Assembly: GCA_945861785.1 (NCBI GenBank)
Contig: CAMAWD010000010.1
Span: 55,384 to 119,383 of the forward strand
DNA from: Rhodoferax sp. OV413
Lineage (GTDB): Bacteria > Pseudomonadota > Gammaproteobacteria > Burkholderiales > Burkholderiaceae_C
Direction of reading: 5' to 3'
DNA: 64,000 nucleotides
Positions within the stretch are counted from its first letter, which is position 1; each line of letters opens with the position of its first letter. The translations under genes were made by a program, and so were the position numbers. The notes below the pieces were generated by a model. That model saw only the letters and a program-made list of their open reading frames with translations. It was not told the origin of the DNA and did not search any database. Of this stretch, positions 1 through 10,496 are shown piece after piece.

Positions 1-1
1 C

Positions 2-220
2 AATGCGACCCTGAATGTCAATTGCGCGCTGCTGGTGGATGTGCTGGCCGGATTGCGCCATGCAGATGGTTTTGCCTCCGCCAAGGCCCCCGCGGCGGAA
101 CTCCCCCCCTATTTCGGGAATTGTTTCACCGACGCCGCTGGAGAATCCTGGCAGGAAATCAACCTGCAAACACTGGCCCAGTTCCCCCGGTTTTTGAACA
201 TCACTGCCCAAGTTACGTAA
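2..220 (+). CDS. pilI: CheW-like adaptor, C-terminal end (PilI-type), partial
   Basis: The reading frame is open from the window edge to a TAA at 218-220, giving about 72 C-terminal residues. The tail (NCALLVDVLAG, then ESWQEINLQTLAQFPRFLNI) looks like the last part of a CheW fold as found in PilI. PilI couples the PilJ receptor to the PilL/ChpA kinase in the type IV pilus chemosensory system. The assignment rests mainly on position: it ends 9 bases before pilJ, which is followed by the CheA-like kinase, matching the pilI-pilJ-pilL order known from Pil-Chp clusters. The N-terminal part lies outside the window, so the start cannot be judged. Confidence 0.75.
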   Translation, partial: NATLNVNCALLVDVLAGLRHADGFASAKAPAAELPPYFGNCFTDAAGESWQEINLQTLAQFPRFLNITAQVT

Positions 221-229
221 GGCCCCACC

Positions 230-2482
230 ATGACCGTAGACCGGCTCAAGCGATTTTTTTCAAGAACCGTACTGGAATCCGACCACCGCACGAGGATCAG
301 CCAGCAGGAAAGCACCATTCAAAATGGGCTGGATGGGCTGGCGCTGCCAACCGCTGGGATGCCGCTGGGCGTGGGTGGCGGGCCCGCAGGTGCTGCCCCG
401 GTTGGCGAGCCTGTGGGCCAGGTCAGGTTGCCTTTGCTGGGGTCCCGCGGTGTGGCGCAGCAGCAGCAGATCCTGCTTGTCGGGTTGGCGCTGGCGATGA
501 TCCTGCTCGTTGCGGTAGCGGCGTTCGCGTTGCGCGTGTCCAACCAGGTGGGGCAACAGATGGGCGCCATCGGTCAGTCGCTCATGCAGTCGCAGCGGCT
601 GGCGAAGTCCGTGTCGCAGGCGGTCGTCGGCAATGTGCTGGCATTTCCCGATGTCGAGGACAGCGCCAGTGTGCTGACCCGCACGGTCAAGGGACTGAAA
701 GCCGGTGACGACACCCTGCAACTCGATGCACTGGATGGCGCACACCAAGCCGATCTCAACCAGATCCTGCCGCTGGTCGACCGCGCGGCGAAGAGCTCCG
801 CTGCAATCCTGGCACAGAAGGTGATCCTGACCCAGATCGGCACCTCGCTGCGCCAGATCAACCGGCAATCTGCCGACCTGCTTGACATCGCCGAGGCGGT
901 GGTGGCGCTGAAACTGCAGCAGGGCGCACCTTCGGGCGAAATTTCGGCGGCCGGGCAACTCGCCATGCTGACCCAGCGCATCGGCAAGTCCTCCACCGAA
1001 TTCCTGACCATGGACGGTGTCAGCTCCGATGCGGTGTTCCTGATGGGCAAGGACCTGAACACCTTCAAGGACATCGCCCAAGGCTTGCTGCAGGGCAGCG
1101 TGGAACTCCGGCTGTCGGGCGCCCGAGACGCCCAAACGCGACAGCAACTCGAAGCGCTGATCAAGTTGTTCGAGCAGACGCGGGGCCAGGCGAGCTCGGT
1201 GCTGGCCAATCTGCAGGGCCTGGTGTCCGCCCGTGAAGCGCAGACCACCATCCTGGCCGACAGCGAACCCTTGCGCCGCAACCTGGAGCAGTTGCAGGGC
1301 AAACTCAGCGGCGCCACCGGCATCGGTTCGGGGTTGATCATCACCTTGTTGCTGGCGGCCGGGCTTGCGGTTCTTTGCGCGGCGGGACTGGCCTACATTC
1401 CCTTGGTGGAAGGGCGCAAACGCCAGAGCGTGGCGGAGTCGCAGATGGTCGATGCGGAGCGCCTGCAACAGGATGCCAAACGCGTCAACGATGCGAACCA
1501 GGCGGCCATTTTGCGCCTGATGAACGAGTTGCAGACAGTTGCCGAAGGCGACCTCACCCAGCAGGCCACTGTGACTGAAGACATCACCGGCGCCATCGCC
1601 GACTCGGTCAACTACACGGTGGAGGAGTTGCGCAACCTGGTATCGAGTGTGCAGAACACCGCCTCGCGTGTGGCGCACACCACCGCCGAGGTCGATTCCA
1701 CCTCCACCGAGCTGCTGGCCGCTTCCAACGAGCAGATGAACGAGATCCAGGCCACCGGCAAATCGGTGCTCGAAATGGCGATCCGCATCAACGTGGTGTC
1801 CAACCAGGCGCAGGAATCGGCCAAGGTGGCGCGGCAGTCGCTGGATGCCGCCGAGTCTGGCCTGGCCGCCGTGCAGAACGCCATTGGTGGCATGAACGCC
1901 ATCCGCGACCAGATCCAGGAGACGTCCAAACGCATCAAGCGCCTGGGAGAGTCGTCCCAGGAGATTGGCGAGATCACCGAGCTGATCTCCGACATCACCG
2001 AGCAGACCAACGTGCTGGCGCTGAACGCGGCGATCCAGGCTGCGTCGGCAGGTGAAGCCGGCCGGGGTTTCTCGGTGGTGGCCGAGGAGGTGCAGCGGCT
2101 GGCCGAACGGTCGGCCGATGCGACACGCCAGATCACCGCGCTGGTGCGGGCGATCCAGACCGACACCCAGGATGCCGTGGCCGCCATGGAACGATCGACG
2201 CAGGGCGTGGTCGAAGGCGCCAAGCTGTCCGACAACGCCGGCGCGCGACTGGCCGAGATCGACCAGGTGTCGCGCCAGCTGTCCGACCTGATCCAGCAGA
2301 TTTCCGACTCCGCATCGCGCGAAGCGAACCTGGCCAATGCGGTGGCCGACAGCATCCAGAACATTTTTGCCGTGACCGAGCAGACCAGCGATGGCACGCG
2401 GGCGACTGCAGGCCAGGTGCGTGAGCTGTCGCGCATGGCCGAAGAACTGCGCCAGTCGGTAGCGCGGTTCAAGATCGCCTAG
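230..2482 (+). CDS. pilJ: Type IV pilus methyl-accepting chemotaxis protein PilJ
   Basis: This 750-residue receptor of the Pil-Chp system relays pilus or surface signals to the kinase encoded next. Two hydrophobic segments are visible, at about residues 80-105 and 365-390. They flank a periplasmic region of about 260 residues of the PilJ sensor type. The C-terminal half is a long coiled-coil MCP signalling domain, and the hairpin tip with [20 protein letters not shown] lies near residues 590-610. The N-terminal cytoplasmic stretch of about 75 residues, rich in Gly and Ala, is longer than in typical PilJ proteins. Start is ATG 230; an 11-base gap separates it from the kinase gene, so the two are probably one operon. 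Confidence 0.93.
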   Translation: MTVDRLKRFFSRTVLESDHRTRISQQESTIQNGLDGLALPTAGMPLGVGGGPAGAAPVGEPVGQVRLPLLGSRGVAQQQQILLVGLALAMILLVAVAAFALRVSNQVGQQMGAIGQSLMQSQRLAKSVSQAVVGNVLAFPDVEDSASVLTRTVKGLKAGDDTLQLDALDGAHQADLNQILPLVDRAAKSSAAILAQKVILTQIGTSLRQINRQSADLLDIAEAVVALKLQQGAPSGEISAAGQLAMLTQRIGKSSTEFLTMDGVSSDAVFLMGKDLNTFKDIAQGLLQGSVELRLSGARDAQTRQQLEALIKLFEQTRGQASSVLANLQGLVSAREAQTTILADSEPLRRNLEQLQGKLSGATGIGSGLIITLLLAAGLAVLCAAGLAYIPLVEGRKRQSVAESQMVDAERLQQDAKRVNDANQAAILRLMNELQTVAEGDLTQQATVTEDITGAIADSVNYTVEELRNLVSSVQNTASRVAHTTAEVDSTSTELLAASNEQMNEIQATGKSVLEMAIRINVVSNQAQESAKVARQSLDAAESGLAAVQNAIGGMNAIRDQIQETSKRIKRLGESSQEIGEITELISDITEQTNVLALNAAIQAASAGEAGRGFSVVAEEVQRLAERSADATRQITALVRAIQTDTQDAVAAMERSTQGVVEGAKLSDNAGARLAEIDQVSRQLSDLIQQISDSASREANLANAVADSIQNIFAVTEQTSDGTRATAGQVRELSRMAEELRQSVARFKIA

Positions 2483-2493
2483 GTCTGAGGTCA

Positions 2494-5400
2494 TTGGCAA
2501 GAGTGGACAACCAGATGCAAACAAATATTTCCGCGCAGGCTGACAGCGAATTGGCAACCGGCGACCTGGGACCACTCGCGTGGGTGCTCGACGAGTTGCG
2601 AAAATCCCTCGATGGCGCAACCAAGGCGCTGCGCAGGTTTGTGCGTGATGCCGAACTGGCGCGCGGCTCCGATCTTTCCGATCTCGATGCGAGCCAACTG
2701 CGCATTGCGCGCCAGCAACTGCATCAGGCGGTCGGCGCCCTGGAGATGGTGGGCCTGGGCGCACCGGCCAAGGTGCTGCGGGTCATGGAGGCACTGGCGC
2801 AAAAATTCGTGCAGCGGCCGGAGCTGTGCAGCGACGATGCCGCCACCAAGGTCGAGCGCGCCAGTTTTGCGCTGACTGAATACCTGGAGGGTGTGCTCAA
2901 GGGCAAGACGGCATCGCCGGTCGCGCTTTTCCCGCAGTACCGGGATGTACTGGAACTGGTGGGTGGCGACCGCGTCCATCCGGCCGACCTGTGGCCCGAC
3001 GAGTGGCGCTGGACCGAGATCCAGATCCCCGCCGGCACTGCTGCACTCGCTTACGGGCCGGCAGTCCGTGCCCGTGTCGACCAGGCAGTGCTCAAGGTGG
3101 TTCGCACCGGGGACATGCAGGCGGCGCACACCATGACCGATATCGGCCTCGGCCTGGCCGTGAATTCCAGCGCGCCCGAGGCGCGCGTGTTCTGGGCACT
3201 GGCTGCGGCGTTTTTCGAAGCGGTGGGCCATGGCCTTTGCCCGCTGGATGTGTATGTCAAGCGCACGGCGTCGCGCATGATCGCGCAATACACCACGCTG
3301 GCACGCGGTGAGCCTGGCGTGGTGGACCGGTTGGCGCACGACCTGCTTTTCTACTGTTCGCAGGCGGTGCCGGCTGCAACGGAGCAGGTGCCGGCGCTGG
3401 TCGCGGCGCGTGAGGCATATGGCCTGCGCCAGGCCAAGGCGGTGGACTATGCCACTGCGCAGTTCGGACGTTTCGACCCCGCCTTGCTGGTGCAGGCGCG
3501 CAAACGCATTGCGTCCGCCACCGAGACCTGGGCTGCCCTGGCGGGTGGTGACACCAACCGTTTGAAGGCGGCGTCGGACCAGTTTGCCGGTGTCGCCGAC
3601 GCGATGGTCAAGCTGCATCCGGAGAGTGCGGACCTGGCCCGTGCACTGACGCGCACCATCGAAGCCACCGTGCGCACCGGGGAGCAACCGACAGCCCCGG
3701 TGGCGATGGAGGTTGCCACAGCCGTGCTGTACCTGGAGGCCGCCTACGAAGACCTGGACCCGACCGAGTCCCGGATGGCAGAGCGCAGTGCGCGTCTGGC
3801 GCAACGCCTGGAGCAGGTGACCGCCGGGGCGCAGCCCGAGCCGCTCGAATCGTGGATGGAGGAGCTGTACCGCCGGGTCAGCGATCGACAGACGATGGGC
3901 AGTGTGGTCGATGAATTGCGCACCACCCTGGGTCAGGTTGAAAAGTCGCTGGACCAGTTCTTCCGCAGCCCCCAGGACCGCGTGCCCCTGCACGAGGTGC
4001 CCAGCCAGCTCGCGCAGATGCGCGGCGTGTTCTCGGTGCTCGGTCTGGACCAGGCGTCCCTGGCTGCGCTGCGCATGCGCGCCAGTGTCGAGAAGTTCCT
4101 GGTCGACGAAATCGGCGACCGGGGCTCGAGTACCGAGGTGTTCGAAAAGCTTGGCAACAGCCTGGGCGCCATGGGTTTCCTGATCGACATGCTGAGCTAC
4201 CAGCGCGCGCTGGCCAAGAAGCTGTTCATCTACGACGAAGATGTCGGTGAACTCCGTCCGGTCATGGGGCGCGAGCAGGTGGCACCTGTGGCGCCCGCGC
4301 CGGTCGAGGCGCAACCGGCCGTCGAAGCCGTGGTGTTGCCGCAACCGCCCCTTGCGCCGGAAGTGGCGCCCGCCGAAGCTGCAGTGGCGCCGGTGGTTGC
4401 GCCACCCGGGCCAGTGCCCGCGCCGGCCCCTGTTGTGCCTGCCCCGCCGGCCGTGGCGAAACCGGCCGAACTCGACGAAGACGACGCCGAAATGCGCGGG
4501 ATCTTCCTGGAGGAGGCGCGCGAGGTGGTGCATACCGGTCTGCAAGCCCTGGAGGCGCTGGCTGCGAACCCGGGGGATCTGGGCGAGGGCACCACGCTGC
4601 GGCGCGCGTTCCACACACTCAAGGGCAGTTCGCGCATGGTCGGACTCACCGAGTTCGGCGAGGCCGCCTGGGCCATGGAGCAATTGGCCAACACCTGGCT
4701 GGCCGAACAGAAACCGGCCGAAGGCGACTTGCTGTCGCTGGCCAGCGAGGCGATGCAGCAGTTCAGGCAGTGGGTTGAAGACATCGCCTGCGGTGCGGAT
4801 ACCCCTTGGTCGGCCCAGACTTTCCGCAAGGCCGCGGACGCCATGCGGCTGAACAACGAACCTGTCGCCTTGCCTCTGCCAGGTGCGATTGCGGCCCCGC
4901 CAGCGCCTGCGCTGGCACCCCCCACTGTCGAGATGCCGGCCGCGCTTGCGCCGGTGGAGCCACCGCCGCCTGTGGCGCCGCCAGAACAGCCACAACCCGA
5001 GCCCGAGCCCGAGTTGGCGGCCGAGTTGGCACCGGTTCCGCGGCCCGATTTCGAGTCGACGCAGATGTTCGATCTGGCGGATCTCGTGCCGGAGCCGCCG
5101 CCCGCGGATTTCGAGTCGACCGAGATGCCCGATCTGGCGTTGGAGCCGTCCGATTCAACTCACCCGGATTTTTCAACCCCCCAGGCTTTCGACCTTGGCG
5201 AGATCGCGCCGAAGGCCGATCAGCAAGCGGCCATGCTGGACCTTGGCGATTTCGATTTCGGCGACCTGGCCCCGGTGGGTGCCGTGGCGACGCCGGCGAT
5301 GCCCGAACCACAGTTGCCAGTCGCAGAGGCCGAACCTGAAGCAGAAGCAGAACCTGTCGGCGTGCCCCAGGCAGCAGAAGAACCTGTCGAGGCGCCGGCC

Positions 5401-8400
5401 GTCGAGGCGCGCACCGACGACGACCAGACCAAGGTCATCGGCCAGCTGCGTATCGGCATTCCGCTCTACAACGTCTACCTCAATGAAGCCGATGAGTGGT
5501 CGCGCCACCTGTTGACCGAACTCAGCGAATGGGAGCTCGAGCTCGACAAGCCACTGCGGGATTCCACTGTGGGTCTCGCCCATTCGCTTGCCGGCAGTTC
5601 AGGCACGGTCGGTTTCATGGCCCTGGCGGACATTGCCCGGACGCTCGAACATGCGTTGCAGCACGTCCAGCTGCATGGCGACTCCCGGCCGGTGCACGCG
5701 CGGGTGTTCAATCTGGCGGCAGAGGAAATCCGCCGCTTGCTGCACCAGTTTGCAGCCGGTTTTCTCAAGGAGCCCGCTCCGGGGCTGCGCAGCGCTTTGC
5801 AGGAAATCCTGGAGACCGAATTCATGGGCACGGATGCCGCGCTGTCCGAGTCGCTGTCCTTTGATGACCTGTTGACTGTGCAGCCCGACGAGGTCGTCGA
5901 CATGGTCGCCCCGGAGCCCGAGCCTGTGGCACCCGCCACGGGGGCGCCGGAAGTGGTCTCGGTTGCACCTGTGTCGCACCTGGCGCCGCAGTTTGCCGCC
6001 GGAGCCGCTCCGTTGATCGCACCTGCCGAAGAAGCCACCGACGTTGTCGACGCGCTCGACCCGGACCTGTTCCCGATCTTCGAGGAAGAAGCGGCTGACC
6101 TGTTCCCTACCCTGGGTGGCGCACTGCGCCAGTGGGCTTCGCGACCCGACAACCTGGGGGCACGCAACGAGGCGTTGCGGGTGCTGCACACGCTCAAGGG
6201 AAGCGCGCGGCTCGCCGGCGCAATGCGCCTGGGCGAAATGACCCACCGCCTGGAGTCGGCCATGGAGTCCCTGGGTTCGGAGTCGCTGCAAGGCAGCCAG
6301 GTCGAACCCATGCTGGCGCGTTTCGACGTGTTGCAGTCGATTTTCGACGGCCTGCGCCGGGTGGCGCAACAGCCACCAGCCGCAGCCGAGCCCGCACCTG
6401 CCGCAGTAGCCGGCGCAGCAGCGGTTGTGGCGCCGGACGGCGTAGCCAAACCCTTGGTCCAGGCCCTTCCGGACCGCCGTACACGCACCCGGGCGGCCAG
6501 CACAACACTGGCGCCAACCCGCCCCGTGGCCGGGCAGAGCGTGCGGGTGGCCGCAGCGCTGCTGGACCGCCTGGTCAATCAGGCTGGTGAGGTGATCATC
6601 ACGCGTTCGCGGCTCGATGGCCGGCTGGGCCAGCTTCGCTCCTCGCTCAAGGAACTCGGCGGCAACCTTGACCGCATGCGCCACCAGTTGCGCGAAATCG
6701 AGGTGCAGTCGGAATCCCAGATGCAGTCACGCCTGGCGCAGGCCAAGGACCACGCGCAGGACTTCGACCCGCTCGAATTCGACCGCTTCACACGGGTGCA
6801 GGAGCTGACCCGCATCATGTCCGAGACGGTGGCCGACGTTGCCACAGTGCAGCGCAACCTGCAGCGCACGATGGAGAGCACCGAGGACGACCTGATCGCC
6901 CAGGCACGCCAGGCGCGCGAGTTGCAGCGTGACCTGCTGCGCACCCGCATGGTCGAGTTCGAAGGTATTTCGGAGCGACTTTATGGTGTGGTGCGCCAGG
7001 CTGCCAAGGACGTCGGCAAGCAGGTCAAGCTCGACATCGTCGGCGGCTCGATGGACCTGGACCGCAGCGTTCTGGAGCGCATGGCCCCGGCCTTCGAGCA
7101 CATGCTGCGCAACTCGGTGGTGCATGGCATCGAGGAGCCACAGGCCCGTGTTGCCGCTGGCAAGCCAGCAGCGGGCACGATCACGATCGAGCTCACCCAG
7201 GAAGGCAACGACGTGTCGGTCGAGTTTTCGGACGACGGCGCCGGGTTGAACCTGCAGCGCATCCGTGACAAGGCGGTTGCCAACGGCCTGATCCCGGCAA
7301 CCGCCGAACTTGCAGAGGGCGACCTCGCCAACCTGGTCTTCGCCCCCGGGTTCTCCACCGCCGAGCGTGTCACCGAACTGGCCGGTCGCGGTGTCGGCCT
7401 CGACGTCGTGCGCACCGAGGTCAACGCACTCGGTGGGCGCATCGAGACATCCACCACCCCCGGGCAGGGGACCACTTTCAAGCTGGTCGTGCCCCTGACC
7501 ACGGCAGTCACGCAGGTGGTGATGTTGCGCCTGGGTGAACTGGCCGTTGGTGTTCCGTCCAACCTTGTCGAGGTGGTCAAGCGCGTGACAGCCCACGAGG
7601 TCGAGCAGGCCTACCTGACCAACAGCTTCACACATGCGGGCGAACAGATCCCGTTCTACTGGGCTGGCGCATTGCTGCAGTCGTCGGCGCTGAGTGCCGA
7701 GCCGGCCCAGAAGCACCTTCCGGTGGTGGTGTTTCGCAGTGCCGGCCGGCGCGTTGCTGCGCATGTCGATGAAGTCCTGGGCAACCAGGAGGTTGTGGTC
7801 AAGAACCTCGGGCCCCAACTGGCACGCGTCCCGGGGCTGACCGGCATGTCGGTGCTCGCTTCAGGTGCGGTGGTGTTGATCTACAACCCGGTGGCGCTCG
7901 CGACCATCTACGGCGCCCGGGCGCTGCAGATGCAGCTCGACGCGCGCCAGGCGCCTGCCACGCCGTCGACCCTCGGCACGGTCGCCGCAGCGCCATTGGC
8001 ACCCGCACTCGGCGCTGTGCAGACGCCCCTGATCATGGTGGTGGACGATTCCATCACTGTGCGCCGGGTCACGCAACGCCTGCTCAAACGCGAAGGTTAC
8101 CGGGTGGTGATGGCGGCCGATGGCCTGCAGGCGCTCGAGCGTCTGCAGGACGAGAGGCCCACGGTGGTGCTGTCCGACATCGAAATGCCGCGCATGGACG
8201 GTTTCGACCTGGCGCGAAACATCCGGGGCGATGGGCGCCTGCGCGATCTGCCGATCATCATGATCACCTCGCGCATTGCACAGAAGCACCGCGAGCATGC
8301 CCGCGAACTGGGGGTGGACCACTACCTCGGCAAGCCCTACTCGGAAGAGGAACTGCTCGGACTGATCCGCCACTACTGCGCACTGCCCCTTGCCGAGGGC

Positions 8401-8433
8401 GACGCGCCGGAGGCTTTGCGCACGATGGCGTAA
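2494..8433 (+). CDS. pilL: Hybrid chemosensory histidine kinase PilL/ChpA
   Basis: This 1979-residue CheA-like kinase drives phosphorelay to the pilus response regulators. An N-terminal region of about 250 residues resembles a degenerate Hpt/FimL-like module. Hpt domains with intact AFHTLKGSS and VLHTLKGSARLAG motifs lie near residues 704 and 1230. A third site, AHSLAGSS near residue 1029, keeps the His in a weaker context. The CheA dimerisation/ATPase core follows (FEHMLRNSVVHG near 1534, GRGVGLDVV near 1630), then a CheW-like domain (about 1670-1800) and a receiver with phospho-Asp in VLSDIEMPRMDG near 1893. Pro/Ala/Glu-rich linkers separate the Hpt domains. Start is TTG 2494 with GAGG just upstream; ATG 2515 is an alternative. 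The last 61 bases overlap the convergent photolyase gene. Confidence 0.92.
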   Translation: MARVDNQMQTNISAQADSELATGDLGPLAWVLDELRKSLDGATKALRRFVRDAELARGSDLSDLDASQLRIARQQLHQAVGALEMVGLGAPAKVLRVMEALAQKFVQRPELCSDDAATKVERASFALTEYLEGVLKGKTASPVALFPQYRDVLELVGGDRVHPADLWPDEWRWTEIQIPAGTAALAYGPAVRARVDQAVLKVVRTGDMQAAHTMTDIGLGLAVNSSAPEARVFWALAAAFFEAVGHGLCPLDVYVKRTASRMIAQYTTLARGEPGVVDRLAHDLLFYCSQAVPAATEQVPALVAAREAYGLRQAKAVDYATAQFGRFDPALLVQARKRIASATETWAALAGGDTNRLKAASDQFAGVADAMVKLHPESADLARALTRTIEATVRTGEQPTAPVAMEVATAVLYLEAAYEDLDPTESRMAERSARLAQRLEQVTAGAQPEPLESWMEELYRRVSDRQTMGSVVDELRTTLGQVEKSLDQFFRSPQDRVPLHEVPSQLAQMRGVFSVLGLDQASLAALRMRASVEKFLVDEIGDRGSSTEVFEKLGNSLGAMGFLIDMLSYQRALAKKLFIYDEDVGELRPVMGREQVAPVAPAPVEAQPAVEAVVLPQPPLAPEVAPAEAAVAPVVAPPGPVPAPAPVVPAPPAVAKPAELDEDDAEMRGIFLEEAREVVHTGLQALEALAANPGDLGEGTTLRRAFHTLKGSSRMVGLTEFGEAAWAMEQLANTWLAEQKPAEGDLLSLASEAMQQFRQWVEDIACGADTPWSAQTFRKAADAMRLNNEPVALPLPGAIAAPPAPALAPPTVEMPAALAPVEPPPPVAPPEQPQPEPEPELAAELAPVPRPDFESTQMFDLADLVPEPPPADFESTEMPDLALEPSDSTHPDFSTPQAFDLGEIAPKADQQAAMLDLGDFDFGDLAPVGAVATPAMPEPQLPVAEAEPEAEAEPVGVPQAAEEPVEAPAVEARTDDDQTKVIGQLRIGIPLYNVYLNEADEWSRHLLTELSEWELELDKPLRDSTVGLAHSLAGSSGTVGFMALADIARTLEHALQHVQLHGDSRPVHARVFNLAAEEIRRLLHQFAAGFLKEPAPGLRSALQEILETEFMGTDAALSESLSFDDLLTVQPDEVVDMVAPEPEPVAPATGAPEVVSVAPVSHLAPQFAAGAAPLIAPAEEATDVVDALDPDLFPIFEEEAADLFPTLGGALRQWASRPDNLGARNEALRVLHTLKGSARLAGAMRLGEMTHRLESAMESLGSESLQGSQVEPMLARFDVLQSIFDGLRRVAQQPPAAAEPAPAAVAGAAAVVAPDGVAKPLVQALPDRRTRTRAASTTLAPTRPVAGQSVRVAAALLDRLVNQAGEVIITRSRLDGRLGQLRSSLKELGGNLDRMRHQLREIEVQSESQMQSRLAQAKDHAQDFDPLEFDRFTRVQELTRIMSETVADVATVQRNLQRTMESTEDDLIAQARQARELQRDLLRTRMVEFEGISERLYGVVRQAAKDVGKQVKLDIVGGSMDLDRSVLERMAPAFEHMLRNSVVHGIEEPQARVAAGKPAAGTITIELTQEGNDVSVEFSDDGAGLNLQRIRDKAVANGLIPATAELAEGDLANLVFAPGFSTAERVTELAGRGVGLDVVRTEVNALGGRIETSTTPGQGTTFKLVVPLTTAVTQVVMLRLGELAVGVPSNLVEVVKRVTAHEVEQAYLTNSFTHAGEQIPFYWAGALLQSSALSAEPAQKHLPVVVFRSAGRRVAAHVDEVLGNQEVVVKNLGPQLARVPGLTGMSVLASGAVVLIYNPVALATIYGARALQMQLDARQAPATPSTLGTVAAAPLAPALGAVQTPLIMVVDDSITVRRVTQRLLKREGYRVVMAADGLQALERLQDERPTVVLSDIEMPRMDGFDLARNIRGDGRLRDLPIIMITSRIAQKHREHARELGVDHYLGKPYSEEELLGLIRHYCALPLAEGDAPEALRTMA

Positions 8434-9875
8434 CGCGCCATCGTCAATGCCCGTGCCGCGTCGTGCGCCACGATGGGGCCGGGATAGTTCTTGCCCAGCG
8501 CCACGCCGGCCGACTGCAGCTCCAGCGGGCGGCACAACCAAGGTGCGTGGATTCCATCGGCTGGAAGCCCGGCAAGTTGTGGCAGGTAGCGCCGGATGAA
8601 CTTGCCCTGCGGATCGAACTTTTCGCTCTGGCTGACGGGATTGAAGATGCGGAAGTAGGGCTGCGCGTCGCAGCCGCTGGAGGCCACCCATTGCCAGCCG
8701 CCGTTGTTGGCCGACAGGTCGAAGTCGTTGAGGTGCCGGGCGAAGTATTTCTCGCCCCAGCGCCAGTCTATGCCGAGGTCTTTCACCAGGAAACTGGCGG
8801 CGACCATGCGCAGGCGGTTGTGCATGTAGCCACTCTGGTTGATCTGTGCCATCGCGGCATCCACCAGCGGGTAACCGGTGCGGCCCTCGCACCAGGCCTT
8901 GAAGAGCTTGTGGGCGTGCGCGCCGTGCTCCCATTCGATGGCGTTGTACGCCGGCTTGAAGGCTGCGTGCGCCACATGCGGGAAGTTGGCAAGTATCTGG
9001 CAGTAGAACTCGCGCCACACCAGTTCGCTGAGCCACACCGCCGCACCGGCGCTGCCCTGAACCACCCGTTGCAGCGCGGTAGCGGCAAGCCGGCGGACCG
9101 ACACCGTGCCAAAACGCAGGTGCACCCCAAGGTAACTCGGGCCCTTGACCGCTGGAAAGTCGCGCGTCGCGTGGTAGTCGTCCATCCGGTCAAAGAAATC
9201 GGCAAACAGGCTGTTGCCACCGCTTGCACCGGTGGGGATGTGCAGGCTGTGCAGGTTCGTGGTCTCGAACCCGATCTGCTCCAGGCTGGGCACATCCTGG
9301 CACATGGCGCTTGGGCGCGCCGCAAGTTGGCCGGGCAGTGGCGTGCAGCCGTGGTCGGGCATGGGCGCGCCGCCCACCCTGGCCAGCCAGGCGTTCTTGT
9401 AGGGCGTGAAGACTGTGTAGGGAGTGCCGGTTTTCGTCAGCAGTTCGCGGCCCTCCAGCACCACGTGGTCCTTGACCGTGTGCAGCGCGATGCCTGCCGC
9501 GGCAAGTGCGCCCAGCACCTTGCGGTCGCGCGCGATGGCCAGTGGTTCGTAGTCATGGCCCGCAAACACCGCCTGCACACCCAAGGCCCGGGCCAGCGAC
9601 ACGATTTCCTCGCTGGCGTGGCCATGGCGCACCAGCAGACCCGCCGCGGCGTCGCCGCCGGCCAGGCGCAGTTGTGCATCGAGGTCGACAAGGGAGTCGC
9701 GGATGAACTCCACCCGCCGGTCCGCGCGGGGCAGGGGATCGAGGATCTCGCGGTCGAAAACGAAGGCGCAGTAAACCCGCCGGCAGGAGTGCAGCGCGAG
9801 CGACAGGGCTGCGTTGTCGTCGATGCGCAAATCACGACGGAACCACACCAGGCCACAGGCAAATTCTTTTTCCAT
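8373..9875 (-). CDS. phrB: Deoxyribodipyrimidine photolyase (class I CPD photolyase)
   Basis: This FAD enzyme splits cyclobutane pyrimidine dimers in DNA using blue light. The protein has 500 residues, close to the usual 470-490. The N-terminal antenna-binding alpha/beta domain begins LVWFRRDLRIDDNAALSLA. The C-terminal helical FAD domain carries the family hallmarks WREFYCQ, RTGYPLVDAAM, MHNRLRM, and WVASSGCDAQPYFRIFNP followed by GKFIRRYLP. It is convergent with and overlaps the end of pilL by 61 bases. It diverges from yqgE with only 21 bases between the start codons, so promoters must be compact or lie inside the genes. Confidence 0.95.
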   Translation of the reverse strand: MEKEFACGLVWFRRDLRIDDNAALSLALHSCRRVYCAFVFDREILDPLPRADRRVEFIRDSLVDLDAQLRLAGGDAAAGLLVRHGHASEEIVSLARALGVQAVFAGHDYEPLAIARDRKVLGALAAAGIALHTVKDHVVLEGRELLTKTGTPYTVFTPYKNAWLARVGGAPMPDHGCTPLPGQLAARPSAMCQDVPSLEQIGFETTNLHSLHIPTGASGGNSLFADFFDRMDDYHATRDFPAVKGPSYLGVHLRFGTVSVRRLAATALQRVVQGSAGAAVWLSELVWREFYCQILANFPHVAHAAFKPAYNAIEWEHGAHAHKLFKAWCEGRTGYPLVDAAMAQINQSGYMHNRLRMVAASFLVKDLGIDWRWGEKYFARHLNDFDLSANNGGWQWVASSGCDAQPYFRIFNPVSQSEKFDPQGKFIRRYLPQLAGLPADGIHAPWLCRPLELQSAGVALGKNYPGPIVAHDAARALTMARYAIVRKASGASPSARGSAQ

Positions 9876-9896
9876 TCGGACCGCTAAAATTCAAAC

Positions 9897-10496
9897 ATGT
9901 CCGGCGATTTTGCTCCCATCAATCTCACGCACCATTTCCTGATCGCGATGCCCGGGTTGGAGGATGCGGCATTTGCACGCAGTGTGGTCTATGTGTGCGA
10001 GCACAACGAGCGCGGCGCTCTGGGCCTGATCATCAACAAGCCCAGTGACATCAACCTGAAATTTCTGTTCGACAAGGTCGAGTTGCCGCTGGGCCGCTCC
10101 GACCTGCTGTTGTCCCCGGTGTTCCAGGGTGGCCCGGTCCAGGTGGACCGCGGCTTCGTGCTGCACGAACCCACCTTTGCGCAAAGCGAAAAACCGGCCG
10201 AGTCGGTGTATGCATCCACCATGTGTATTCCGGGCGGGCTGGAGATTACCACCTCCAAAGACGTGCTCGAAGCCCTGTCGACCGGCGCCGGGCCGCGCAA
10301 GGTGCTGGTCTCCCTGGGTTATTCCGCCTGGGGCGGGGGTCAGCTCGAATCCGAGCTTGGCGACAACAGCTGGCTCACGGTCGACGCCGACATCGCGGTG
10401 ATATTCGACGCGCCGGTCGAGCAGCGTTACGACCGCGCACTGGCCCTGCTCGGGCTCCAGGTGTGGATGTTGTCACCGCAGGCGGGCCATGGTTGA
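9897..10496 (+). CDS. YqgE/AlgH family protein
   Basis: This 199-residue protein matches the UPF0301/AlgH family by its hallmark segments HHFLIAMPGLEDAAFARSV, CEHNERGALGLIINKP, FQGGPVQ and SLGYSAWGGGQLESEL. The family is widespread in proteobacteria, and its biochemical role is not firmly established. In Pseudomonas it was linked to alginate regulation. It almost always precedes ruvX, as here, where the two genes overlap by 8 bases. It is the first gene of the probable yqgE-ruvX-pyrR-pyrB-pyrC' transcription unit. Confidence 0.92.
   Translation: MSGDFAPINLTHHFLIAMPGLEDAAFARSVVYVCEHNERGALGLIINKPSDINLKFLFDKVELPLGRSDLLLSPVFQGGPVQVDRGFVLHEPTFAQSEKPAESVYASTMCIPGGLEITTSKDVLEALSTGAGPRKVLVSLGYSAWGGGQLESELGDNSWLTVDADIAVIFDAPVEQRYDRALALLGLQVWMLSPQAGHG

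Noticed and set aside
260..4995. Very long minus-strand open frames (834 codons each) opposite pilJ and the first part of pilL
   Set aside because: Low-complexity His/Arg/Gly-rich translations with no family resemblance; they mirror the codon bias of the plus-strand genes.
4260..6480. Pro/Ala/Val-rich repetitive DNA in pilL considered as a CRISPR-like or satellite repeat
   Set aside because: It is in-frame linker coding sequence between Hpt domains, with no fixed repeat unit or spacers.
8463..9887. 474-codon plus-strand frame opposite the photolyase gene
   Set aside because: The photolyase frame carries all family motifs; the opposite translation has none and is a GC-bias shadow.
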